Assembly: GCA_964402955.1 (NCBI GenBank)
Contig: CAYOEZ010000086.1
Location: 1-17,883 of the forward strand
Origin: CAYOEZ01 sp964402955
Lineage (GTDB): Bacteria; Chloroflexota; DTOL01; DAOUCN01
Direction: 5' to 3'
Length of the DNA: 17,883 bases
The notes under the pieces were generated by a model. The model worked only from the letters and a program-made list of their open reading frames with translations, was not told the origin of the DNA and did no database searches. Position 1 is the first letter of the stretch. Each line of letters starts with the position of its first letter. Position numbers and translations under genes: made by a program. Positions 6,257 through 12,580 of the stretch are shown one piece after another.

Positions 6257-7354
6257 CTAGACGACCTTGTGCTCCTGGAACCACTGCTCATCGAGCGTCA
6301 GGCCCAGGCCAGGACGCTCAGGCGGGCTAACCATGCCGTCCTTGTCCAACGTGACGCGCTCGTTAAACATACCGCTGCGGGGGTCGCCCTCGGTGACGAC
6401 GCTTTCCACAATCAGGCCATTGCCAAACGCGGCGACCAGATGGACATGCAGGTCGGGCGAACCGTGCGGCGCCAGCGGCAGGCGGTAGGCCGAGGCGAGC
6501 GAGGCGATGTGCCGCCATTCGGTGATCCCGCCCAGAACGTTGGCGTCAGGCTGCAAGATGTCGACGCCCCCGCACTCGATCAGGTCGCGGAAGCCGTAGC
6601 GCGTGTACTCGTTCTCGCCGGTGGCGATGGGGATGCTGGTGCCGGCGTGCACCTGCGCCAGGCCGCGGTAGTCTTCGGCATGCACAGGCTCTTCAAACCA
6701 GTAGGGATGATACGGCTCGAGCAGGCGGGCGATCCTGATCGCCTCGAGCGGTGAGTAGGCGTTGTTGGCGTCCACCATGAGCTCGACGTCCTCGCCGACG
6801 GCCTCGCGCACGACGCGCACGCGCTCGACATCCTCGCGCAGCGGCGCGCCGCCGATCTTCATCTTTACATAATGTGCGCCGAGGGAAACCTTGTGCCGCA
6901 TCTCTTGCGCAAGGTCATCCAGCGTCTTGCCGTCCAGATAGTAGCCGCCTGCCAGATAGGCGGGCACACGGTTGCGGAAGCCGCCAAGCATGCGATAGAG
7001 GGGAACGCCGATGGTCTTGCCGGCGGCATCCCACATGGCGATGTCGATGGCGGCCATGGCGCGCGTTGTCAGCCCGCGCCGGCCCACCAGCTTGGGCTGG
7101 TACATCCGCTCCCACAGACACTCGACATCAAACACACTCAGGCCGAGTGCGTGCCCGGCCAGGTCTTTGGCAGCCTCGTAGACGACCCTGTCCGGGCCAG
7201 CCTGCCCGCCGGCCCAGCCAATGCCCTCCACGCCACCATCCGTCCGCACGCGCACGATTGCTACACCGCTCTCGGTGTAGGTGTACTTGCCGTTGCGAAT
7301 CGGGCGCGAGCGTTTGCTGCGGCAGAGATTGACAACCACGTCCGTAACCTTCAC
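6257..7354 (-). CDS. Mandelate racemase-subgroup acid-sugar dehydratase
   Basis: This is an enolase-superfamily protein of 365 residues. Counted from the GTG, the catalytic set is KMK at 164-166, Asp195 and Asn197 (VDANNAYS), Glu221 (FEEP), Glu247 (GENEY), Asp270 (LQPDANV) and His297 (APHGSPD). These fall at the same positions as in Pseudomonas mandelate racemase. The KxK plus Asp/His pair defines the MR subgroup, which mostly dehydrates aldonic or aldaric acids to 2-keto-3-deoxy acids by abstracting the proton next to the carboxylate. The substrate is not readable; L-fuconate/L-galactonate, D-galactonate and rhamnonate dehydratases are all close alternatives. GTG is supported by GGGAGG 6 nt upstream. 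It lies upstream of the HpcH/HpaI-like aldolase, a classic dehydratase-aldolase order. Confidence 0.88.
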   Translation of the reverse strand: MKVTDVVVNLCRSKRSRPIRNGKYTYTESGVAIVRVRTDGGVEGIGWAGGQAGPDRVVYEAAKDLAGHALGLSVFDVECLWERMYQPKLVGRRGLTTRAMAAIDIAMWDAAGKTIGVPLYRMLGGFRNRVPAYLAGGYYLDGKTLDDLAQEMRHKVSLGAHYVKMKIGGAPLREDVERVRVVREAVGEDVELMVDANNAYSPLEAIRIARLLEPYHPYWFEEPVHAEDYRGLAQVHAGTSIPIATGENEYTRYGFRDLIECGGVDILQPDANVLGGITEWRHIASLASAYRLPLAPHGSPDLHVHLVAAFGNGLIVESVVTEGDPRSGMFNERVTLDKDGMVSPPERPGLGLTLDEQWFQEHKVV

Positions 7355-7360
7355 TATGCG

Positions 7361-7366
7361 CCTCCC
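7361..7366 (-). promoter_or_regulatory. Ribosome-binding site deciding the GTG start of the MR-type dehydratase
   Basis: The minus strand reads GGGAGG followed by 6 nt and then GTG (7354). There is no in-frame ATG nearby that keeps the N-terminal strand of the family, so this site fixes the start. Confidence 0.7.
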
Positions 7367-7376
7367 AGTTGGCGGC

Positions 7377-7396
7377 GGCAGGTATGGAAACCTGCC
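7377..7396. repeat. Palindromic repeat family A, copy 1 (GGCAGGT/ACCTGCC)
   Basis: The arms GGCAGGT (7377-7383) and ACCTGCC (7390-7396) flank ATGGAA, and the element ends in CTAC. An identical core recurs at 9778-9797. A right-half copy (GTTTCCATACCCGAC) follows at 7405-7419. Confidence 0.85.
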
Positions 7397-7404
7397 CTAC
7401 CAAC

Positions 7405-7452
7405 GTTTCCATACCCGACGCCCTGCTATGCCTTGCCCGTCGTGCCGAACAG
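7405..7452. repeat. Direct duplication of the class II aldolase 3' end (copy 1)
   Basis: This 48-bp segment matches 7479-7526 at a 74-bp offset with about four mismatches. On the minus strand both copies encode LFGTTGKA plus a TAG stop. The copy at 7479-7526 is the real gene end plus its repeat half. The coding differences (TTC/TTT and GGC/GGT) are synonymous. A 10-bp tandem repeat, TGCCGAACAG, lies at 7443-7462. Confidence 0.85.
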
Positions 7453-7469
7453 TGCCGAACAGTAGCCGT

Positions 7470-7494
7470 GTAGGTCAGGTTTCCATACCTGACG
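7470..7494. repeat. Palindromic repeat family A, copy 2 (GTCAGGT/ACCTGAC)
   Basis: The arms GTCAGGT (7474-7480) and ACCTGAC (7487-7493) flank TTCCAT, preceded by GTAG. It sits directly after the aldolase stop codon on the minus strand, where it could act as a 3' stem-loop. The 145-bp gap 7355-7499 is made almost entirely of this family and the duplicated gene tail. Confidence 0.85.
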
Positions 7495-7499
7495 CCCTG

Positions 7500-8348
7500 C
7501 TATGCCTTGCCCGTCGTACCAAACAGATCGAAGAAGTACTCGCAGCGTCCCTTGAATGAGGCGACAGCGGCATCGATCAGGGTGAAGTATGTAAATTTCT
7601 CGCCCCTGGTTGCCTCGCCGATGCTCTTTGCTGTTGACATGAAGAGGTCAGTGGCAATGTTGATCTTGGAGATACCGTTGGCGATGGCGGCGCGGAACTG
7701 ATCTTCGGGAATGCCGCTGCCGCCGTGCAGCACCAGGTTGATGTCGACACGCGAACGGATATCGCGCAACAGGTCCATATCGATGTGTGGCTCGCCGGCA
7801 TAGACGCCATGGGCATTGCCGATGGCAACAGCCAGGCTGTCCGCGCCCGTCTCGGTCACGAAGCGGCTGACCTGCTCCGGATCGGTGAAGGCCTTGCCCC
7901 TGGCGCCAAACGTCTCATAGTCGCTGCCCATACCGACATGGCCCAGCTCCATTTCGGCGCCGAGTCCGCAAGCGTGGGCAGCCTGCGCCACGGCGCGGCT
8001 GACTGCGATATTCTCCTCGTAGGGTAGCTTCGAGCCGTCGAACATGATGTCGCTGAAGCCGTACGAGACCGCTTTGATGCAGGTCTCGAAGCTGTTACCG
8101 TGATCGAGCATCAGCGAGACCGGCGTGGCTGCGCTGGCTGCGCGCGTGCGAATGTAGGCGGAAAACGCCGCCCCCTCAGGCGCGTTGACCGTGCGCGAGG
8201 CAACGGCAACAATAACTGGCGCGTGTTTCGCCTCGCTGGCTCTGATGATACCTTCGATGCCTTGCAGGTCAAACGCGTTGAAGAGTGGTATGGCATAGTG
8301 CTCCTGCCGCGCCCGCTGCAGTTCCTTGATCATAGACACTGACGGCAT
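7500..8348 (-). CDS. Class II (Zn-dependent) fructose/tagatose-bisphosphate aldolase family
   Basis: The 282-residue protein has the FbaA/GatY/KbaY-type TIM-barrel. Diagnostic residues are visible: Asp82-His83 in LMLDHGNS (proton donor and Zn ligand), Glu134 in AEMELGHVG, His180 in AIGNAHGVY, His208 with the GGSG phosphate loop at 209-212 (VLHGGSG), and INIATD at 229-234. Family knowledge: it cleaves ketose-1,6-bisphosphates, or a related ketose phosphate, to DHAP plus an aldehyde. The short length and catabolic context favour a tagatose- or other sugar-specific enzyme over glycolytic Fba. ATG 8348 is preceded by GGGGAGGT with an 8-nt spacer. An upstream extension to 8381 would swallow that site. 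It follows the GH4 gene by about 53 bp. The last codons and stop are duplicated just downstream. Confidence 0.9.
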   Translation of the reverse strand: MPSVSMIKELQRARQEHYAIPLFNAFDLQGIEGIIRASEAKHAPVIVAVASRTVNAPEGAAFSAYIRTRAASAATPVSLMLDHGNSFETCIKAVSYGFSDIMFDGSKLPYEENIAVSRAVAQAAHACGLGAEMELGHVGMGSDYETFGARGKAFTDPEQVSRFVTETGADSLAVAIGNAHGVYAGEPHIDMDLLRDIRSRVDINLVLHGGSGIPEDQFRAAIANGISKINIATDLFMSTAKSIGEATRGEKFTYFTLIDAAVASFKGRCEYFFDLFGTTGKA

Positions 8349-8401
8349 GACATAGAACCTCCCCGTTTTATTGACAAACAACCACCAATGATAACCCCAG
8401 C

Positions 8402-9655
8402 CTATGCTGTCCAGATATGATCAAGGACGGCGGCCGCCTGATCGTAGGTGTGCACAATGGGGTTGAGCAGCAGGGCTTGCAGGGCTTTGCTACGGTCGTG
8501 CTGGACGATTGCCTCTGCCGCTGCCATCTCGTAGGCGCAATTGCGCTGCACGAGCGTCTTCACGATGGCCGGCGTCGTCCGGCCGGCAAGCGGGCGAATC
8601 TCGCCGCAGGCAATGATGGAGGGGGTCTCTATCACTGCGGCGGCGGGCAGCCAGGGCAGCGCCTCCCCGTTGCTCACGTTAAGTAAGAAGCGTGCCGGCG
8701 CCACCGCAGCAGGCCTCTCTTTTCCTTCGATCAACGCCGCCAGCACAGGAGCGATGACAACCCGATACCAGATGGCGCTGCGCTTCGCCTGAGCCGTTGG
8801 CTTCTGCCCGCTGGCCAATGCCCGCTCGTAATCGGCCAGAATCTCGCGCTCGATGCCCATCAATTCCTCAGCCCGCGTGCGCGTGCCCAGTTGGCGCGCC
8901 AGCATGCGATCGGGATGGAAGACGAAGCGAAAATAGGGGCTGGGAATGACGCCCAGCGCCTGGATAACAGACGGTTCTATGTCCTTGCAGATGTCGGCGC
9001 ACCTGGCCAGCGCCTGCGGCAAGAGGTTCTGGCCATGCAGCCACAGCCCCGTCACAAAGCCGAAATGGTGCATGCCCACGTAGTCGACCAACAACTCAGC
9101 CGCAGACACCCCCAGCGCCCGCGCTATATTGTCGATCAGCGTGAGCGGGCTGTCGCACAGGCCGATGGTTGTGACCTTCGTATAGTGGGAAAGCGCGTAC
9201 TGCACAAGGCTGGCCGGGTTCGAGAACGAAATGAGCAATGCTTGCGGAGCGAGTCGCTCGATCTGGCGAGCGTATTCGAGCACGACCGGGATCGTGCGCG
9301 CGGCGTTGGCAAAGCCGCCTGGGCCGACCGTCTCCTCGCCGGGCAGGCCGATGGCGCGGGGGAAAGATTCATCAAAGGAGCGCTCCTCAAGCCCGCCCAC
9401 GCGCATCTGGTTGATGACGTAGGACGCGCCATCGAGAGCCGCTGCAAGATCGGTCGTCTGCGAGACGGTCAGCAGCGGATCACCGCTTGCCAGCAGGCGG
9501 CTGGCGCCGGCGACCAGATCGAGCTTGGCCGCGTTGCGCCCCACCAGCACAAGCTCGATGGCAACCTGGCGCTGCGGGATAGCCGCCAGCGCCGCGGCCA
9601 TCTCGGGCGTAGCGACGCCGCTGCCGCCGAGTATCACGACTCTTACTTTATCCAT
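8402..9655 (-). CDS. Glycoside hydrolase family 4 (NAD- and metal-dependent)
   Basis: The 417-residue protein starts with a Rossmann NAD-binding strand (VVILGGSGVATPEM, 6-19). The GH4 signatures follow: INQMRVGG at 81-88, EETVGPGGFANAAR at 107-120, FSNPASL at 144-150, the metal-binding Cys167 in GLCDSP, and the His pair 196-197 in VGMHHFG. Family knowledge: GH4 enzymes cleave alpha- or beta-glycosides, often 6-phosphorylated, through an oxidation-elimination-reduction mechanism using NAD and Mn. The CDSP motif differs from the CNVP of many phospho-beta-glucosidases and the CHS of alpha-galactosidases, so the substrate is open. No clear Shine-Dalgarno precedes ATG 9655, but the Rossmann strand begins four residues in, so a later start is unlikely. 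It is the first visible gene of the long minus-strand run; its promoter may lie upstream among repeats or in the gap. Confidence 0.9.
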   Translation of the reverse strand: MDKVRVVILGGSGVATPEMAAALAAIPQRQVAIELVLVGRNAAKLDLVAGASRLLASGDPLLTVSQTTDLAAALDGASYVINQMRVGGLEERSFDESFPRAIGLPGEETVGPGGFANAARTIPVVLEYARQIERLAPQALLISFSNPASLVQYALSHYTKVTTIGLCDSPLTLIDNIARALGVSAAELLVDYVGMHHFGFVTGLWLHGQNLLPQALARCADICKDIEPSVIQALGVIPSPYFRFVFHPDRMLARQLGTRTRAEELMGIEREILADYERALASGQKPTAQAKRSAIWYRVVIAPVLAALIEGKERPAAVAPARFLLNVSNGEALPWLPAAAVIETPSIIACGEIRPLAGRTTPAIVKTLVQRNCAYEMAAAEAIVQHDRSKALQALLLNPIVHTYDQAAAVLDHIWTA

Positions 9656-9681
9656 AGTTTGTCATGTGGAACGGAGAGTAG

Positions 9682-9701
9682 GCCGGGTTTCCATACCCGG
9701 C
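9682..9701. repeat. Palindromic repeat family A, copy 3 (GCCGGGT/ACCCGGC)
   Basis: The arms GCCGGGT (9682-9688) and ACCCGGC (9695-9701) surround TTCCAT, the same loop as copy 2. The compensated arm changes relative to copy 2 keep the stem intact. It lies 27 bp upstream of the GH4 start codon, within what should be its 5' leader. Confidence 0.85.
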
Positions 9702-9732
9702 GGGTAGTGCTTGCGCAATATGCGCCGGGTAG

Positions 9733-9752
9733 GTCAGGCATCCCTGCCTGAC
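9733..9752. repeat. Palindromic repeat family A, copy 4 (GTCAGGCA/TGCCTGAC)
   Basis: Arms of 8 bp flank a TCCC loop, preceded by GTAG and followed by GCCGGCG. The 33-bp context 9727-9759 is repeated exactly at 9912-9944. Confidence 0.85.
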
Positions 9753-9777
9753 GCCGGCGTAGGTAATCACATGATAC

Positions 9778-9797
9778 GGCAGGTATGGAAACCTGCC
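9778..9797. repeat. Palindromic repeat family A, copy 5 (GGCAGGT/ACCTGCC)
   Basis: The core is identical to the element at 7377-7396, including the ATGGAA loop and the CTAC tail, although about 2.4 kb away. Confidence 0.85.
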
Positions 9798-9813
9798 CTA
9801 CGACTCACCCCCC

Positions 9814-9888
9814 TGTCCCCCAACTTTGGGGGGAACGGAAAGGGGCGGGGGGCTTGCTGTGCCCGGCTCCCCCGAAGTCGGGGGCTGG
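9814..9888. repeat. Two C/G-run hairpins (family D)
   Basis: CCCCCAA/TTTGGGGG (about 9814-9831) and CCCCCGA/TCGGGGG (about 9871-9888) form two stable short stem-loops separated by a purine-rich stretch. No reading frame in 9656-9944 has family similarity; the stretch is purely repeat sequence. Confidence 0.7.
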
Positions 9889-9917
9889 GTGCCGATTCGC
9901 CACAGCATTTCGGGTAG

Positions 9918-9937
9918 GTCAGGCATCCCTGCCTGAC
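9918..9937. repeat. Palindromic repeat family A, copy 6, at the gap edge
   Basis: The core GTCAGGCA/TGCCTGAC is the same as copy 4. Its flank ends at 9944, exactly where the run of Ns begins, so the assembly probably broke on this repeat. Confidence 0.85.
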
Positions 9938-9944
9938 GCCGGCG

Positions 9945-10044
9945 NNNNNNNNNNNNNNNNNNNNNNNNNNNNNNNNNNNNNNNNNNNNNNNNNNNNNNNN
10001 NNNNNNNNNNNNNNNNNNNNNNNNNNNNNNNNNNNNNNNNNNNN
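9945..10044. other. Scaffold gap of 100 Ns
   Basis: Exactly 100 undefined bases. A round number suggests a gap of unknown true size. The C-terminal end of the aminotransferase, the promoter region of the GH4 operon and possibly whole genes are hidden here. Confidence 0.98.
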
Positions 10045-11161
10045 CTGCCACCGTGCGCGTCTCGTCGTCGGTTAGCTCTGAGAACATGGGCAGGCACAGA
10101 ATGTCCTTGACTTGAGCGTCAGCCACCGGGAAATCGCCTTCCTTGTGCCCCAGGTGCTGGTAGGCGGGCTGCAAGGGTGCCTCTATGGGATACATTATCT
10201 GCGTGCCGATGCCGCGCTCAGCCAGATAGGCCATCAATTCAACGCGCCGGGGCGTACGAATTGTGTAGACGTAGTACACCGAGCGTACAGCGCCGATTTC
10301 CTGCGGTGTGATAACGGGCAGCCCGGCCAGAAGCTGATTGTATAGCGCAGCGACATGCCGCCGCTCGGCGATCCATGTGTCCAGGTGGCGCAGCTTGACG
10401 CGCAGGATGGCCGCCTGAATCTCATCTAGCCGCTGCTGGTAACCGATGATCTCGTGCAGATATTTCTTGTGCTGGCCCATATAGCGCAGCACCTTGATGC
10501 GGTCGAATAATTCGTCGTCGCTGGTTGTAACCGCGCCGCCATCGCCATAGCAGCCCATGACCTTGCTGGGATAGAAGCTGAAGCAGCCGACGTGTCCAAA
10601 AGATCCGGCGCGGCGGCCCTTGTAGAGCGCGCCATGAGCGTGGGCGGCGTCCTCGATGACATAAAGCGAGTGTCGGCGGGCGATCTCCAGCAGCGGATCC
10701 ATGTCCACGATCTGCCCGTAGAGGTGAACGGGCAAGATTGCTTTGGTGCGCGAGGTGATGGTTGCTTCGATCTTCGTTACATCCATGTTGAATGTCACGC
10801 GGTCGACATCCACAAAGACCGGCGTTGCGCCGGTGTAGGAGATGGCGAAGACGGTCGCAACATAGGTGTTGGGAACAGTGATGACCTCATCGCCCGGCCC
10901 CACGCCGCAGGCCAGCAGCGCCAGGTGCAGCGCTTCGGTGCCGTTAGCGATGCCGACGCAGTGCGCCGACTGGCAGTATGCTGCGAATTCCTGCTCGAAG
11001 GCGGCGACTTGCGGGCCCAGCGTATAGCGCCCGCTTGGCAACACCTCGGCGATGGCCGCGCCGACCTCATCCTTGATACGTTGGTACTGGCGCGTGATGT
11101 TCTCGGCAGGAATAACCGGATGCGCCGGCGCCGGCACGGGGAGAAGGTTCGCACCTTGCAT
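10045..11161 (-). CDS. DegT/DnrJ/EryC1/StrS-family PLP aminotransferase (3' end lost in gap)
   Basis: This is a fold-type I PLP enzyme. Known relatives transaminate keto-sugars, usually nucleotide-linked ones. About 372 residues are visible: NGTEALHL at 73-80 (phosphate-binding Gly-Thr), VPNTYVATVFA at 96-106, Asp171 in VIEDAAHAHGA, and the Schiff-base Lys200 in FSFYPSKVMGCYGDGGA. The sequence ends at the gap in LPMFSELTDDE, which normally precedes the C-terminus by only 15-25 residues. ATG 11161 is chosen because GGAGAA lies 7 nt upstream. Codons further upstream read through the divergent promoter. Its own promoter at 11234-11262 overlaps that of the UroD-like gene. An aminosugar role is likely, but no nucleotide-sugar synthesis genes are nearby, so a catabolic or signalling use is possible. 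Confidence 0.9.
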
Positions 11162-11201
11162 CGTTGGTTCTCCACGACACGACGTGAAGGAATAGCCCGC
11201 C

Positions 11202-11229
11202 TTGACAAACCGGGGAGCTATGGTATCAT
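11202..11229 (+). promoter_or_regulatory. Sigma70-type promoter for the UroD-like/ManD genes
   Basis: A -35 TTGACA (11202-11207) and a -10 TATCAT (11224-11229) are separated by 16 bp. Transcription would start near 11236, about 70 nt before the ATG at 11307. Confidence 0.7.
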
Positions 11230-11233
11230 CCAC

Positions 11234-11262
11234 ATGGTAACGCAGAACATGGTTCTTGTCAA
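11234..11262 (-). promoter_or_regulatory. Sigma70-type promoter for the DegT aminotransferase, divergent
   Basis: On the minus strand, a -35 TTGACA (11262-11257) and a -10 TACCAT (11239-11234) are 17 bp apart. The 13-bp palindrome AGAACATGGTTCT (11244-11256) fills most of the spacer and is a candidate operator. The two divergent -10 boxes are only 4 bp apart. Confidence 0.65.
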
Positions 11263-11292
11263 GCGACACGTCTGACACATTCTATATTTCAC

Positions 11293-11300
11293 AAGGAGGT
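11293..11300 (+). promoter_or_regulatory. Strong ribosome-binding site of the UroD-like gene
   Basis: AAGGAGGT, full complementarity to the 16S anti-SD, ends 6 nt before ATG 11307. It fixes the start and implies high translation. Confidence 0.8.
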
Positions 11301-11306
11301 CAGCGC

Positions 11307-12428
11307 ATGACCATCACACCGTGCCGCCCCAAGTGGAAGGGCACAATGAGCGACCGCGAACGCTTCAACCGCCAAATGCACTATCAATCGGTTGACCGCT
11401 GCTTCAACATGGAGTTCGGCTACTGGGAAGATAACTTCAAGGTGTGGCCTATCTTCTCCGACAACGGCATCAAGAGCAACGACGAAGCGGACATCTTCTT
11501 CAGCTTCGACAACATCGCCGTCATCAGCGGCAGAACCTGGGTGTACCCTACCTTTGAGAACACGGTCGTCGAAGATAGAGGCACGCACAAGGTCATCATG
11601 AACGCCGATGGCCTGCTGGCTGAAGTGCCCAAGGACGGCCACGACACAATTCCTCACTATATCAAGTCATCCGTTGAAACGCCCGATGATTGGAAGCGCG
11701 TCAAGGAGATGCGCTTCCGCCGCGACGATCCAGCCCGCAAGGTGGACATCGCTGCACTGAAGAAGAAGCACCCTGCCGACCGTGACTATGCCCTGGGCGT
11801 CAACTGCGCCTCCATGATCGGCAAAGTGCGCGATATGCTGACCTTCGAGGGCCTGGCCTACGCCACCTATGACTATCCTGAGATGGTTGAGGACATGGTT
11901 GAGACAGCCTGCGTGCTGGTTGAGGACTTTCTCGACCAGATCCTGCCCCACTTTGACTTTGACTACGCCACCGGCTGGGAAGACATCTGCTTCAAGAACG
12001 GCCCCATTGTGTCGGTCAACTTCTTCAATAGTATCGTGGTGCCGCGCTATGAGCGCATCGGCAAGAAGCTGCACGCCCGCGGCATCGATTTGTGGTACAC
12101 CGACTGCGACGGCGATGTGCGCCCCATTCTGCCCGGCCTGATGAAAGGCGGGATCAACTGTCTGTTCCCCTTCGAGGTCAACGGCTGCGCCCACCCGGCT
12201 GAGCTGTTCAACACATACGGCAAGGAATTGCGCATCATGGGCGGCGTCGATAAGATTCAACTGGGCCACGGACGTGAGGCGATCGATGCCTACATGAAGA
12301 CCCTCGTGCCACTGGTCGAGCGCGGCGGCTACATCCCCTTCTGCGACCACCGCTGCCCGCCCAACGTAGACCCGCAGGACTACATCTATTATCTTGACCT
12401 GAAAGAGAAGATGTTCGGTATGCACTAA
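11307..12428 (+). CDS. Uroporphyrinogen decarboxylase-like (UroD/MtaA superfamily) protein
   Basis: The 373-residue protein carries the superfamily pattern: MSDRERFNRQMHYQ near 14-27, WEDICFKNGP at 224-233, a DCDGDVRPILPGL strand-turn at 266-278, and a C-terminal GYIPFCDHRCPPNV at 341-354. Family knowledge: members include haem-pathway UroD and zinc-dependent corrinoid methyltransferases, but many uncharacterised paralogues sit in carbohydrate clusters. The haem enzyme is unlikely, since no haem genes are near and the N-terminal Arg motif of UroD is not seen. Cys267 and Cys350 fall about where MtaA-type proteins have Zn-binding Cys, but the partner His before Cys267 is a Thr here; this alignment is by eye. 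ATG 11307 has a perfect AAGGAGGT 6 nt upstream, overruling upstream codons. It is co-oriented with the ManD-like gene, separated by 152 bp containing a hairpin. Confidence 0.85.
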   Translation: MTITPCRPKWKGTMSDRERFNRQMHYQSVDRCFNMEFGYWEDNFKVWPIFSDNGIKSNDEADIFFSFDNIAVISGRTWVYPTFENTVVEDRGTHKVIMNADGLLAEVPKDGHDTIPHYIKSSVETPDDWKRVKEMRFRRDDPARKVDIAALKKKHPADRDYALGVNCASMIGKVRDMLTFEGLAYATYDYPEMVEDMVETACVLVEDFLDQILPHFDFDYATGWEDICFKNGPIVSVNFFNSIVVPRYERIGKKLHARGIDLWYTDCDGDVRPILPGLMKGGINCLFPFEVNGCAHPAELFNTYGKELRIMGGVDKIQLGHGREAIDAYMKTLVPLVERGGYIPFCDHRCPPNVDPQDYIYYLDLKEKMFGMH

Positions 12429-12442
12429 AGGCATTGCAACGT

Positions 12443-12485
12443 GTTCAGAGTTCCGATCTCTTGTGCAGAGATCGGAACTCTGAAC
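12443..12485. repeat. Perfect 19-bp-arm hairpin (palindrome family B, copy 1)
   Basis: The arm GTTCAGAGTTCCGATCTCT (12443-12461) and its exact complement (12467-12485) surround the loop TGTGC. It lies 15 bp after the UroD-like stop codon, between two same-strand genes, so it may attenuate or stabilise transcripts. A second copy is at 14144-14178. The rest of the 152-bp gap holds no recognisable promoter. Confidence 0.9.
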
Positions 12486-12580
12486 TCATCTATGTGGACG
12501 GTGGCTGCACTGCCCAACTCCGCCCGGAGAACTCACCCATTTAGTAGACGTGCTGTCATTTCCGCTCAAGGAGGCCTCGT

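Noticed and set aside
9767..10044. Extension of the aminotransferase reading frame across the Ns to 9767
   Set aside because: The 100 Ns are an arbitrary gap, and the sequence beyond is palindromic repeat with no aminotransferase similarity.
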